Made by a program: the position numbers and the translations under genes. Shown here in pieces: positions 48,790 to 58,032 of a DNA stretch of 64,000 nucleotides (within the stretch, counting starts at the first letter, position 1; each line of letters begins with the position of its first letter). Source of the stretch: Flavobacteriales bacterium UBA952 (GTDB lineage: Bacteria; Bacteroidota; Bacteroidia; Flavobacteriales_D; Crocinitomicaceae). The notes under the pieces were generated by a model, which saw only the letters and a program-made list of their open reading frames with translations, ran no database searches and was not told the origin of the DNA. Location of the stretch: the NCBI GenBank assembly GCA_002293185.1, contig DBCS01000004.1, positions 439,037-503,036 on the forward strand, given 5' to 3'.

Positions 48790-50157
48790 TCAGGAGTTGA
48801 TCGGTTTCTTGAATCCGTTCTTGAAAATAGACAAGGATTCTGTTCCGATACCGACAATGGATACAATATTGAGCGGAAACTCGAGCAAAACATGAGAAAA
48901 ACTCAAGAAAAACAACAAGCTTAAACCCAAAGAGTAATCATAGGTATAGAAAACAGAAGCAGCTATCCAAGTAACTATAACCACGATGAACCGAACTTTA
49001 GGCACCTTATGCCAACGTATAATTTCCGTTTTACTGAACCAATTGAGGTAGTGATACAAATAGGCAAAGGCAATAAAGCGCATGAGCATAACACCTACTT
49101 CAGAAAAATAGATCAGCGCATCCGTTTCTTTTTTACTGGGCGACTTCATGAGTTTACGAGGGAGCGGTTCAAAACGGTATTCGTTGATACTATTGATGTA
49201 ACGGCTGGAGGTATCGAAAAAGTAAAGCAAGTGGTCGTATTGAAACGCAGGCGACAAATTGGCCATATTGATGCGCATTGGTTTGATCACAAATGGGCGG
49301 TTGGCAATTTTAGACAAGGAATCGGTGTGCGCTATAAATGCGGAGGTATCGATGAGACCCTGACGTAAGAAGTAACTTTTGTTGCCCTCTTTGGTAATGA
49401 TGTCGAGGTATTCTTTATTGGTCAGTTTTTGATCCTCGATGAGCTCAAAATGATCCAAAATAAGATAGTTGGTATTGTAAAATCCATCTCCCTTTGCGTA
49501 GTAGGCCTCTTTTCCGAATTTAGAAAGAAAAGGACTTTTGGTATCGACAGGAAGGGTAAAGACCAGAACAATTGGAACCAAAACAAAACCGACCATTTGC
49601 AAAAGACCAGACTTACTGCGGGATTTCAGCGCGCCATAAAGCATAAAGAGCCCCGTAAATAAATACACATGAATGAGCGTAGGTATCAATGCTGTGAGTG
49701 CAAAAATAGTGGTGCTGTCTGCGTTTTCAGCAGCACGTTCTGGGCTCAGCCAACCACCAACAAAAATAAAAAGCAAAAAAATTGCCAAAAGCTTGATCCA
49801 AATACTTTTAACCAAGGCAAACAAAATAGAGGCGAAGAGTGCAAAAACCAAAAGTTTGTCAAAAAGATTCATTTCTACAAAGTAATCGTAGACATCTTGA
49901 CTCACTCCAAAGTCTTTGGCAAAGGCCGCGTATGACAAAAGGACGCCTACAATAAGCAAAACAAGGTAGTCCCACTTTCCTTTGGCAAAGTATTGGCGGT
50001 CGTGGAGCCAACTGATTTCGGTGAGGTAGTGCAAAGGCCCCAAATAGGCATAGGCTAAAAGAAAGGTTTCAAAAGGAAAGTAGTAGGCCAAAACAGCGGT
50101 CAATACCATGAGTCCGATGTTGAGGTAGTTGATGCGATCTGCTTTTAGCACATTCAT
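48790..50157 (-). CDS. Unknown polytopic membrane protein, 455 aa
   Basis: I do not recognise a named family. About nine to ten membrane helices: N-terminal block (12-200), a long extracytoplasmic loop (about 205-325; contains GDGFYNTNYLIL, PLPRKLMKSP), and C-terminal helices. Conserved-looking histidine/acidic patches inside or at helix ends, YLGPLHYLTEISWLHDRQ (38-55) and FSHVLLEFPLN (near 425), could bind a metal or cofactor. A TAAATTTG element lies upstream on the minus strand. Followed by DUF2891; parC/parE lie upstream in the same direction but have a separate start. Confidence 0.75.
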   Translation of the reverse strand: MNVLKADRINYLNIGLMVLTAVLAYYFPFETFLLAYAYLGPLHYLTEISWLHDRQYFAKGKWDYLVLLIVGVLLSYAAFAKDFGVSQDVYDYFVEMNLFDKLLVFALFASILFALVKSIWIKLLAIFLLFIFVGGWLSPERAAENADSTTIFALTALIPTLIHVYLFTGLFMLYGALKSRSKSGLLQMVGFVLVPIVLVFTLPVDTKSPFLSKFGKEAYYAKGDGFYNTNYLILDHFELIEDQKLTNKEYLDIITKEGNKSYFLRQGLIDTSAFIAHTDSLSKIANRPFVIKPMRINMANLSPAFQYDHLLYFFDTSSRYINSINEYRFEPLPRKLMKSPSKKETDALIYFSEVGVMLMRFIAFAYLYHYLNWFSKTEIIRWHKVPKVRFIVVIVTWIAASVFYTYDYSLGLSLLFFLSFSHVLLEFPLNIVSIVGIGTESLSIFKNGFKKPINS

Positions 50158-50179
50158 TTACTTCGTTTTAAAGTATATA

Positions 50180-50187
50180 CAAATTTA
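50180..50187 (-). promoter_or_regulatory. -7 element of the unknown membrane protein
   Basis: Minus strand TAAATTTG, 22 bases before ATG 50157. Confidence 0.5.
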
Positions 50188-50239
50188 AGCAAAGCTTGTT
50201 TAGAAAAATAGTGATCTCATTCATTTATTTCTGAGCGAA

Positions 50240-52933
50240 TTAGTCAGGATCGGACGCTTCTGAAAAAAGTGGAATTTGGTCGGGGTTGTCGTCTTCTTTT
50301 TTGGAGAGATCCCACTCCATTGAAGGTGTTTCGACTTCATCCTCTAATAATTCGACTTCATCAAGTATTTCTTGCTCTTGCGGCCATGGTTCAGGGCTTT
50401 CGTCAATAGGGTGCGTAAGTACAATTTCTTTGACCTTCATTTTGGTTATTTGATTGCCCTGTGCTTTCATTCCCTTTACATCGATTAAATCAGCCAAATT
50501 GAATATTTGATCAGGCAAATTCTTGGTTTCTTTCAGTAATTTGTTAAAAACAATGCGTGCCTCGGGTCTAAATGCTGTTGAAACAACATCTAAATAAGAA
50601 CCTGGTGCTTCTGTAATAAAACTCACGCGTTTATCTTGGGTAATCTCACAAGTAAAACGTTTGATGTAATGTAACTCTTTCTCGGCATCGAAATAAACTG
50701 CAGAAATAGGCCGGTCTTGGATCCATTTCTCAATATGGATCATGTCTTCATCGAAGTGAGTTGCTAAATCAAAGCTACTGAGACGGTACTCTCCATTTTT
50801 ATAAAGTGTCAGAATTCGGTCCTCGCCTTTAAAGGAGCCAAGGAATTTACCCCTACCCTCATCGTTGAGGCGCCCCACAACGGTATCGTGCCAAATTTTA
50901 CGGGCAGCAAGCGTGGAGCCACCAACCTCTTTTTGTACAATTTTTTGAATAATCTCTTTGGTGACGCGGTTACCTGCAGAGTTTCGACCTTTGATGAGCA
51001 AAGCGCCGAGGTCGATGTCGAAACGCAAACGCTTAAGGTGGGGCCTCGGACGCAAAAAGACACTTATTACTTCGCGTTCACCGTTGGGGTGTACGCTAAA
51101 ATAGAGCATTTTTGAACCTTTAGTGCCTTTGGTGAGGTCGTATTCGGTGTCTCGGGTAATGGAATTGACGTAGAAACGCTTCATCATGGTGGGGCCACCC
51201 GTACCATCTTGATAAAAAAGGTGGTAAATGGTGCGGGTATCACCTTTTTTCCAAACATTGGCATAAATAAGACCCTTCCCAATAAATTTCTTATCGGCAA
51301 CCTTTGTAATCATTAGCTTGCCCGAGGAGAAAAAGCAAATAATGTCGTCTATTTCTGAACAATCACAAACCGCTTCGTTTTTCTTTAGACCAAAGCCAAT
51401 AAAGCCTTCTTCGTAATCAACGTAAAGCTTGCGGTTGGCAATAATCACTTTAGATGCTGAAATAGTATCAAAAGTTTTGATTTCGGTTTTGCGTTCCCGA
51501 CCTGCGCCAAAGCGTTTTTTAAGATCCTTGAAGTAATCGATTGCGTAGTCCACAAGATGCGCTAAATGATGCTTCACTTGGAGCATTTCTTCTTCAATTT
51601 TGAGCAGTGCCTCGTCTGCTTTGTCTGCATCGAAGCGGGTAATGCGGATCATTGGGATCTGCGTCAGTTTATGCAAATCCTCGTCTTGAATCTCGCGGAG
51701 GAGTTGTTTATGGAAGGGTTTAAACCGCTCGTAGAGGTAAACATAAAGGGTTTCGCGATCACTATAGAGCTTGAAATCGATGTACATTTCGTGATTGATA
51801 AAAAGCTTCTCGAGTGTTGAAAAATGCCATTGGCGCTCGAGCTCGTCTAGTTTGATTTCTAGTTCTAAGCGCAAGAGCTTGACGGTATGGTCTGTATTGA
51901 CCTTCAGTATTTCGGTGATGCCCATGAAGCGCGGGCGCTCGCCGTCGATTATTGAAGAGTTCGGCGAAACCGAGACTTCGCAATCCGTGAAAGCAAAGAG
52001 CGCATCAATTGTTTTGTCTGGCGATACACCTGGTGCGAGATGCACTATAATTTCGGCTTCTGAAGAGGTGTTGTCTTCAATTTTTTTAATCTTGATCTTG
52101 GCTTTATCGTTGGCTTTGATTACCGATTCAATCAAGGAAGTAGTGGTGGTGCCGTAGGGTATTTCGTTGATAATAAGTGTTTTGTTATCTACTTTTCTAA
52201 TTTTGGCACGGATGCGGACACGCCCGCCACGCAAGCCGTCGTTGTACCCAGAAAAATCGGCCATACCGCCATTCGGAAAATCAGGTAAAATTTCAACCTT
52301 TTTACCGCGCAAATGATTGATTGATTGATCGATAAGCTCGATAAAGTTGTGCGGCAAAAACTTACAAGCCATTCCGACCGCAATTCCTTCTGCTCCTTGA
52401 GCGAGTAATAAAGGAAATTTCATGGGCAGTTGCTGCGGTTCTTTGTTACGGCCATCGTAAGACGACAACCAATTGGTGGTTTTGGGATTAAATGCGACGT
52501 GCAAAGCAAACTTGGAAAGCCGCGCTTCGATATAGCGTGCAGCAGCAGCGCCATCTCCGGTAAGCGTGTTGCCCCAGTTTCCTTGGCAGTCTATCATAAG
52601 GTCTTTTTGACCAATCTGCACGAGTGCATCACCTATAGAGGCATCGCCATGCGGATGGTATTTCATGGTATTGCCAATGATGTTCGCCACCTTGTTGTAA
52701 CGACCATCTTCCATTTCTCGCATGGAATGCAAAATACGGCGTTGCACCGGCTTTAAGCCGTCGTACAAACTAGGGACAGCGCGTTCTAAGATCACGTAAC
52801 TCGCGTAGTCTAAGAACCAATTTTGATACAAGCCGTTGAGCGGTACAATTTTGTCGTCAACGTGTTGTTTCTCAAATGGATTATGGCCACTTTCTTCTTG
52901 TGGAATTTGGTCTTCTATTTCGTCTTCTGCCAT
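50240..52933 (-). CDS. parC: DNA topoisomerase IV subunit A
   Basis: 897 aa. Breaks and rejoins DNA with Y134 in AARYIEARL. N-terminal domain carries LNGLYQNWFLDYASYVILERAVP and YHPHGDASIGDALV. No GyrA box (QRRGGKG) is seen in the C-terminal beta-pinwheel region, which supports topoisomerase IV over gyrase. An acidic C-terminal tail (DEVELLEDEVE) ends the protein. It begins 1 base after parE, so both subunits are made from one mRNA. Confidence 0.93.
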   Translation of the reverse strand: MAEDEIEDQIPQEESGHNPFEKQHVDDKIVPLNGLYQNWFLDYASYVILERAVPSLYDGLKPVQRRILHSMREMEDGRYNKVANIIGNTMKYHPHGDASIGDALVQIGQKDLMIDCQGNWGNTLTGDGAAAARYIEARLSKFALHVAFNPKTTNWLSSYDGRNKEPQQLPMKFPLLLAQGAEGIAVGMACKFLPHNFIELIDQSINHLRGKKVEILPDFPNGGMADFSGYNDGLRGGRVRIRAKIRKVDNKTLIINEIPYGTTTTSLIESVIKANDKAKIKIKKIEDNTSSEAEIIVHLAPGVSPDKTIDALFAFTDCEVSVSPNSSIIDGERPRFMGITEILKVNTDHTVKLLRLELEIKLDELERQWHFSTLEKLFINHEMYIDFKLYSDRETLYVYLYERFKPFHKQLLREIQDEDLHKLTQIPMIRITRFDADKADEALLKIEEEMLQVKHHLAHLVDYAIDYFKDLKKRFGAGRERKTEIKTFDTISASKVIIANRKLYVDYEEGFIGFGLKKNEAVCDCSEIDDIICFFSSGKLMITKVADKKFIGKGLIYANVWKKGDTRTIYHLFYQDGTGGPTMMKRFYVNSITRDTEYDLTKGTKGSKMLYFSVHPNGEREVISVFLRPRPHLKRLRFDIDLGALLIKGRNSAGNRVTKEIIQKIVQKEVGGSTLAARKIWHDTVVGRLNDEGRGKFLGSFKGEDRILTLYKNGEYRLSSFDLATHFDEDMIHIEKWIQDRPISAVYFDAEKELHYIKRFTCEITQDKRVSFITEAPGSYLDVVSTAFRPEARIVFNKLLKETKNLPDQIFNLADLIDVKGMKAQGNQITKMKVKEIVLTHPIDESPEPWPQEQEILDEVELLEDEVETPSMEWDLSKKEDDNPDQIPLFSEASDPD

Positions 52934-52934
52934 A

Positions 52935-54827
52935 TCAAGATGCTAATTCGGTGGTTTCGGCCTCTTCAGATGTGTTGGCTGAGAGGGTTTCAGGGAGGTC
53001 TTTTTCAACGCGAAGGTTATCGATGATGAAATCTTGACGTTCTGGGGTGTTTTTTCCCATGAAGTAAGATAATATCGAGTCTATAGAGGCGTCTTTGGTG
53101 AGAATTACAGGTTCTAAGCGGATATCTTCACCGATAAAATGAATGAATTCATCGGGAGAGATTTCACCTAGCCCCTTAAAGCGGGTAATTTCCGGATTTT
53201 TACCGAGCTCATCCATTGCCGCGCGGCGTTCATCTTCGGAATAACAATAAATTGTTTTCTTTTTATTTCGGACACGAAACAAAGGCGTTTGCAAGACATA
53301 AACGTGATTGCGCTTGACTAAGTCCGGGAAGAATTGTAAAAAGAAAGTAAGTAACAGCATCCGGATATGCATACCGTCGACATCGGCATCAGTTGCAATG
53401 ACGATGCGGTTGTAGCGGAGGTTATCCATGTCATCTTCGATGTCTAATGCTGATTGGATGAGATTGAACTCTTCGTTTTCGTAAACTACCTTTTTGGTGA
53501 GGCCATAGCAATTGAGCGGCTTTCCCCTTAGCGAGAACACTGCTTGGGTATTGACGTCTCTTGATTTGGTAATCGAGCCACTTGCGGAGTCTCCTTCGGT
53601 GATAAACAAAGTGGTATCCTCGCGGCGCTCATCTTTGAGGTCGGTGAGGTGGGTGCGGCAATCGCGGAGTTTTTTGTTGTGAAGACTTGCTTTTTTGGAG
53701 CGGTCTCGGGCCAATTTTCGGATGCCTGCTAAATCTTTGCGCTCGCGCTCAGACTGCTTGATTTTCTTTTCGATGGTTTCGGAAACGTCGGCATTGCGGT
53801 GAAGGTAGTTATCGAGTTTATCTTTGAGAAAATCGTTGATAAATGCGCGCATGGACTTGCCGCCTGGCTCTATTTCTTGCGAACCTAGTTTGGTTTTGGT
53901 CTGGGACTCAAAAACCGGCTCTACTACTTTGACGGCAATTGCCGCTACGATGGATTGACGGATATCCGAAGGTTCGTAGTTTTTGTTGTAGAAATCGCGG
54001 ATTACTTTGGCTACGGACTCTCTAAAGGCGCTTTGGTGCGTTCCGCCTTGTGTGGTGTGCTGTCCGTTGACAAATGAATAGTAGTCTTCGCCGTAGGTTC
54101 GGCCGTGTGTAAAAGCTACTTCGATATCGTCGTCTTCAAGGTGAATAATTGGGTAAAGCGGATCTCCATCCATGTTGTTTTCGAGGAGGTCCTTGAGGCC
54201 ATCTTTGGAATTGAATTTTTCACCGTTGTAATAAATGTTCAGACCGCGGTTGAGGTAGCAATAGTTCCACATCATTTTATCGAGGTATGCCGTTTTGTAG
54301 GCATACTTCTTGAAAATAGTGTCGTCGGGGATAAATTCTACGTAGGTGCCGTTGGTTTCGTCTGTTTTTTCTATTGTGGTCTCGGAAACGAGCTCACCGC
54401 GCTCGAAAATGGCTGTTTTTTTCTCGCCATCGCGCACCGCATACACCATAAAATAAGAGGAGAGCGCATTGACGGCTTTGGTGCCTACCCCGTTTAAACC
54501 AACTGATTTTTTAAAGGCTTTGGAATCGTATTTTCCGCCGGTATTCATTTTAGAAACGACCTCGACGACTTTACCAAGCGGAATGCCTCGGCCGTAGTCT
54601 CGGACTGATGCCATTCCATCTTTCACTTTGATATCGATGCGCTTACCGTTACCCATCACGAACTCATCGATGCAGTTATCGACTATCTCTTTGACAAGAA
54701 TGTATATTCCGTCGTCGGCAGCGGCGCCATCGCCAAGCTTACCAATATACATTCCGGGACGCAAACGGATATGTTCTTTCCAATCTAAGGAACGTATATT
54801 GTCTTCGGTGTATTGATTTTCAGCCAT
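52935..54827 (-). CDS. parE: DNA topoisomerase IV subunit B
   Basis: 630 aa. GHKL ATPase domain (RPGMYIGKLGDGA, EIVDNCIDEF, GRGIPLGK), transducer, and Toprim domain with EGDSASGS and TDADVDGMHI. Supplies ATP-driven strand passage to decatenate chromosomes with ParC. Length is right for ParE. A TATTTTTG element on the minus strand lies 25 bases before ATG 54827, and the gene diverges from efp. Confidence 0.93.
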   Translation of the reverse strand: MAENQYTEDNIRSLDWKEHIRLRPGMYIGKLGDGAAADDGIYILVKEIVDNCIDEFVMGNGKRIDIKVKDGMASVRDYGRGIPLGKVVEVVSKMNTGGKYDSKAFKKSVGLNGVGTKAVNALSSYFMVYAVRDGEKKTAIFERGELVSETTIEKTDETNGTYVEFIPDDTIFKKYAYKTAYLDKMMWNYCYLNRGLNIYYNGEKFNSKDGLKDLLENNMDGDPLYPIIHLEDDDIEVAFTHGRTYGEDYYSFVNGQHTTQGGTHQSAFRESVAKVIRDFYNKNYEPSDIRQSIVAAIAVKVVEPVFESQTKTKLGSQEIEPGGKSMRAFINDFLKDKLDNYLHRNADVSETIEKKIKQSERERKDLAGIRKLARDRSKKASLHNKKLRDCRTHLTDLKDERREDTTLFITEGDSASGSITKSRDVNTQAVFSLRGKPLNCYGLTKKVVYENEEFNLIQSALDIEDDMDNLRYNRIVIATDADVDGMHIRMLLLTFFLQFFPDLVKRNHVYVLQTPLFRVRNKKKTIYCYSEDERRAAMDELGKNPEITRFKGLGEISPDEFIHFIGEDIRLEPVILTKDASIDSILSYFMGKNTPERQDFIIDNLRVEKDLPETLSANTSEEAETTELAS

Positions 54828-54852
54828 GTAGCTATTAAAAATTTGTGACGAA

Positions 54853-54860
54853 CAAAAATA
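54853..54860 (-). promoter_or_regulatory. -7 element of parE-parC
   Basis: Minus strand TATTTTTG, 25 bases before the parE ATG. Confidence 0.55.
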
Positions 54861-54915
54861 ATAAACTAGCGCACTCAGAAGTCAGCTCAGAAAAGTAAAT
54901 TATAAACTAAATGTG

Positions 54916-54945
54916 TTGATAACAATAGGAATTCGGCTATATTTG
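54916..54945 (+). promoter_or_regulatory. Full Bacteroidota promoter of efp
   Basis: TTG at 54916-54918, a 19-base spacer, then TATATTTG at 54938-54945. This is the clearest two-part promoter in the window. The efp ATG lies 21 bases downstream. Confidence 0.75.
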
Positions 54946-54966
54946 CCCACAAATTGAATCAGAAAT

Positions 54967-55533
54967 ATGGCAACTACTGCAGATATCCGAAACGGATTGT
55001 GCATCAAGCACAACGAAAAACTCTTTCAAATCATCGAATTTCAGCACGTTAAACCTGGCAAAGGCCCGGCTTTTGTGCGTACCAAAATGCGTCAAATTGA
55101 ATCCGGAAAGGTACTTGACCACACCTTTTCTGCAGGTCACAAAATTGAAACTGTTCGCATTGAAAACAGAGAATACCAATATCTCTACCAAGAGTCTGAA
55201 AACTATATTTTCATGAATAATGAAAGTTTTGAGCAAGTGAATATTCCGCTCAAAATGGTTGAAAAGCCCGGTTTTCTGTTAGAGGGTATGACGGTAAACA
55301 TCTTGTATCATGCCGAAGAAGAAATGCCGCTTGTTGTCGAGTTACCGATGTACATTATTTCTGAAGTGACCTACACCGAGCCAGGTGTAAAAGGCGACAC
55401 CGCCACCAACTCCATGAAGCCAGCTACAATTGCAACTGGAGCAGAGGTTCGCGTTCCATTGTTCATTGACAACGGCGAAGTGATTAAAATTGACACGCGC
55501 ACAGGTGTCTACGTAGAACGCGTAAAAGGATAA
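54967..55533 (+). CDS. efp: Translation elongation factor P
   Basis: 188 aa. Three beta-barrel domains; it relieves ribosome stalling at polyproline. The modifiable loop reads HVKPGKGPAF with K32 at its tip, and the C-terminal signature is FIDNGEVIKIDTRTG. The lysine-type tip suggests EpmA-like or other lysine modification, but no such gene is in this window. gcvT follows after 1 base. Confidence 0.95.
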   Translation: MATTADIRNGLCIKHNEKLFQIIEFQHVKPGKGPAFVRTKMRQIESGKVLDHTFSAGHKIETVRIENREYQYLYQESENYIFMNNESFEQVNIPLKMVEKPGFLLEGMTVNILYHAEEEMPLVVELPMYIISEVTYTEPGVKGDTATNSMKPATIATGAEVRVPLFIDNGEVIKIDTRTGVYVERVKG

Positions 55534-55534
55534 C

Positions 55535-56617
55535 ATGAAAAACACAGCACTTACCCAAAAACACATCGCGCTCGGTGCCAAAATGGTTCCATTTGCTGGC
55601 TACAACATGCCGGTACAATACGAAGGCGTCAATGCAGAACACGAAACCGTCCGAAACGGCGTCGGTGTTTTTGATGTATCACACATGGGTGAGTTCTTGT
55701 TAAAAGGACCAAAAGCCTTAGACCTCATCCAAAAAGTGTGTAGCAACGATGCCTCAGTTCTTTTTGACGGCAAGGCGCAGTATAGCTGCCTACCAAACGG
55801 CAAGGGCGGCATCATAGACGACCTCATCATCTACCGTGTTAATGCGCAAGAATATTTTATTGTGGTCAATGCGTCTAACATCGAAAAAGACTGGAACTGG
55901 ATTGCCAGCCACAACGACCTCGGCGTAGAGATGAAAAATCTCTCTAACGATTATTCTTTGCTCGCTATTCAAGGCCCGAAAGCTGCTTTGGCTATGCAAG
56001 CCCTCACCAACATCGATTTATCGGACATGACCTACTACACTTTTCAATATGGCACTTTTGCAGGTATTGAAAATGTGATGGTTTCGGCAACTGGTTACAC
56101 CGGTTCAGGAGGTTTTGAAGTATATGTCAAAAATGAGTACGCCGCCAAACTCTGGGATGCAGTTTTTGAAGCGGGTGCTGCATTCGGTATCAAACCAATT
56201 GGCCTTGCTGCCCGCGACACCCTTCGCCTAGAAATGGGGTTTTGCTTGTACGGCAACGACATCGATGACAGCACGTCTCCATTAGAAGCAGGCCTTGGCT
56301 GGATCACCAAATTTACCAAAGATTTTACCGACTCCGAATTTTTGAAAAATCAAAAAGAAAGTGGGCTCATGCGCAAACTTGTCGCTTTTGAAATGATTGA
56401 GCGCGGTATTCCACGTCACGACTACCCTATTTTAGATGCAGCAGGCAAAGTTATTGGCAAAGTTACCTCCGGCACAATGTCACCGTCCATGAAAATCGGG
56501 ATTGGCCTAGGCTATGTAGCTACTGAATTTACTATCCTCGATACAGAATTATTTATTGAGATTAGAGAAAAAGGTGTCAAGGCAAAAGTGGTTAAGCTCC
56601 CTTTTTACAAAGCTTAA
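55535..56617 (+). CDS. gcvT: Aminomethyltransferase (glycine cleavage T protein)
   Basis: 360 aa. It releases ammonia and transfers the methylene group from the H-protein-bound aminomethyl to tetrahydrofolate. Signatures: MVPFAGYNMPVQYEG (about 17-31), FDVSHMGEF, SATGYTGSGGFEVY and GLAARDTLRLEMGFCLYGND. Folate-binding domain and C-terminal barrel complete. The other glycine cleavage genes are not here. It is transcribed with efp. Confidence 0.95.
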   Translation: MKNTALTQKHIALGAKMVPFAGYNMPVQYEGVNAEHETVRNGVGVFDVSHMGEFLLKGPKALDLIQKVCSNDASVLFDGKAQYSCLPNGKGGIIDDLIIYRVNAQEYFIVVNASNIEKDWNWIASHNDLGVEMKNLSNDYSLLAIQGPKAALAMQALTNIDLSDMTYYTFQYGTFAGIENVMVSATGYTGSGGFEVYVKNEYAAKLWDAVFEAGAAFGIKPIGLAARDTLRLEMGFCLYGNDIDDSTSPLEAGLGWITKFTKDFTDSEFLKNQKESGLMRKLVAFEMIERGIPRHDYPILDAAGKVIGKVTSGTMSPSMKIGIGLGYVATEFTILDTELFIEIREKGVKAKVVKLPFYKA

Positions 56618-56654
56618 TTCATCCTATTCTCATTGATTAGCCCGCTCATTAGCA

Positions 56655-57473
56655 CTAATCTCTAATCACCAACGCACCTCTTGGGTCGTCAGAAATGATT
56701 CCTGTGGGTAGCTTCTTCAATACGGCGCGCTGCGTTTTACTCGAGCGCATTTCGAATAAAAAAATGGCCTTACCCATGTTTTTGAGCTGCTTAATTTCCA
56801 GTGGCGTAATTTCGTAGTGGCGCATCATGAGGCCATGCAATTTGGGGATATTCTCCAATTGCACGAGTCCTTCTTCAAACGATACCGTCGAAAAAACCAC
56901 GCTAAAATTGTCGCTCAGTGACGCTAACCAACTTGGGTTTGAACTATCTAAAATAAGCTGGGCCCGCAAATGAACCGGAATTTTCAATAAAGCAGATCTA
57001 AATGCTTCTAATTGAACCGATGAATCACAAACATTCCAATGCTTTAAATCAAGAATAAAGGTATGTCCGTCTTTTAATTTAGGAAGAATGGAGTCGAGTA
57101 CAACCAGTTGTTCTTTGTGAATGCTTTTGTAATGGAGCTGAGCAATTTGATGGTCATGTAGATCTGCTATACAACCGATTCCATTTGTGGTGGCATCCAA
57201 TCTATTTTCATGGAACAACCAAAGCGTGCTGTCTTTACTCATGCGAACATCCATCTCAACGCCATCTATTGTTGGTAGCGAAAGTGCCAAATCAATGGCC
57301 TCTTTTGAATTATCGTGATAAATGCTGTAGGAGATATCCATCCCCATACCTGCGTGGCCGAAAATTTTTACTTCCGGATAACTTTCCTGCTTGTTACAAG
57401 ATATCATTAAGCCCAAAAAGACCCATAAAATAATATTTAACTTACCACTCATCATCAAATAATAATACCTCAT
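56655..57473 (-). CDS. Glycerophosphodiester phosphodiesterase-like lipoprotein
   Basis: 272 aa. N-terminal signal with lipobox (LGLMISC, acylated Cys near residue 26) marks it as a lipoprotein. The PI-PLC-like GDPD fold is seen in KIFGHAGMG (usual GHRG altered to GHAG), DGVEMDVRMSKDSTLWLFHE with the catalytic acid pair, and TFILDLKHW. Its usual role is to split glycerophosphodiesters. The replacement of the catalytic-loop Arg by Ala in GHRG is notable and may reduce or change activity. Start overlaps the stop of the preceding gene (ATGA). Confidence 0.82.
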   Translation of the reverse strand: MRYYYLMMSGKLNIILWVFLGLMISCNKQESYPEVKIFGHAGMGMDISYSIYHDNSKEAIDLALSLPTIDGVEMDVRMSKDSTLWLFHENRLDATTNGIGCIADLHDHQIAQLHYKSIHKEQLVVLDSILPKLKDGHTFILDLKHWNVCDSSVQLEAFRSALLKIPVHLRAQLILDSSNPSWLASLSDNFSVVFSTVSFEEGLVQLENIPKLHGLMMRHYEITPLEIKQLKNMGKAIFLFEMRSSKTQRAVLKKLPTGIISDDPRGALVIRD

Positions 57474-57976
57474 TTGGAGTGATTTCGAAAGTAATAATTC
57501 AGTTGCACCTGTGGATTCAAAAAAGAATGTGTTTGTGATGTAGATGTATTCGGAATATACATTTTTTCTACTACAACACCCAAGCCCAATTGAAGTTGAA
57601 GCCTGGCCTCGGAATCTAAAGCATAACCCATTCCTAAATAAATACCATGGTAAGTATCTAAAAATCCGGCTTTCTGAAAATCAAATTGATACCGGAGTGA
57701 GTAAAAAGGAAGCTTGATGAGATAATGTCTGTTTTTCAAAGGTAAAGTTGCTTGCCAAAACATGGCCAACTGCGGCGTTAAAGCACCTTGTAAACTGCGC
57801 TCTACACCACATCCCAATTCTAATCCTAAACCTCCTGATGAAAAGACTTTTACCCCTTTGACACTTATGACTTGATCGTAACGGTGTAAAGCTGCTCCGA
57901 CACCCACAAAATATTGCGCATGCAGGATTTTAAAATTAATCAGACAAATTAAAAGAACGGTGCTGTAATAACTCAT
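57470..57976 (-). CDS. Small exported beta-barrel-like protein, 168 aa
   Basis: 168 aa from ATG 57976; a TTG two codons upstream is unlikely. Signal peptide (YYSTVLLICLINFKILHA), then alternating hydrophobic strands with glycine- and aromatic-rich turns (YFVGVGAALHRYD, GGLGLELGCGVE, GIYLGMGYALD) ending in QVQLNYYFRNHSK. The pattern is that of a small outer-membrane beta-barrel; no named family recognised. It overlaps the GDPD lipoprotein gene and lies downstream of the gdhA terminator. Confidence 0.7.
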   Translation of the reverse strand: MSYYSTVLLICLINFKILHAQYFVGVGAALHRYDQVISVKGVKVFSSGGLGLELGCGVERSLQGALTPQLAMFWQATLPLKNRHYLIKLPFYSLRYQFDFQKAGFLDTYHGIYLGMGYALDSEARLQLQLGLGVVVEKMYIPNTSTSQTHSFLNPQVQLNYYFRNHSK

Positions 57977-57986
57977 ATGCAAAAAT

Positions 57987-58014
57987 AAAAAAGGCCCTCC
58001 AATGGAAGGCCTTT
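57987..58014 (-). terminator. Rho-independent terminator of gdhA
   Basis: On the minus strand, AAAGGCC and GGCCTTT arms, further paired CTTCC/GGAG-like inner bases and a T-run, 19 bases after the gdhA stop. Confidence 0.75.
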
Positions 58015-58032
58015 CGATCTGAATTTGTTTAT

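Noticed and set aside
51762..52157. Open readings on both strands inside parC
   Set aside because: They lie within conserved topoisomerase sequence and show no independent motif.
50240..54827. DNA gyrase A and B
   Set aside because: No QRRGGKG GyrA box in the A subunit, and lengths and the parE-parC order fit topoisomerase IV better.
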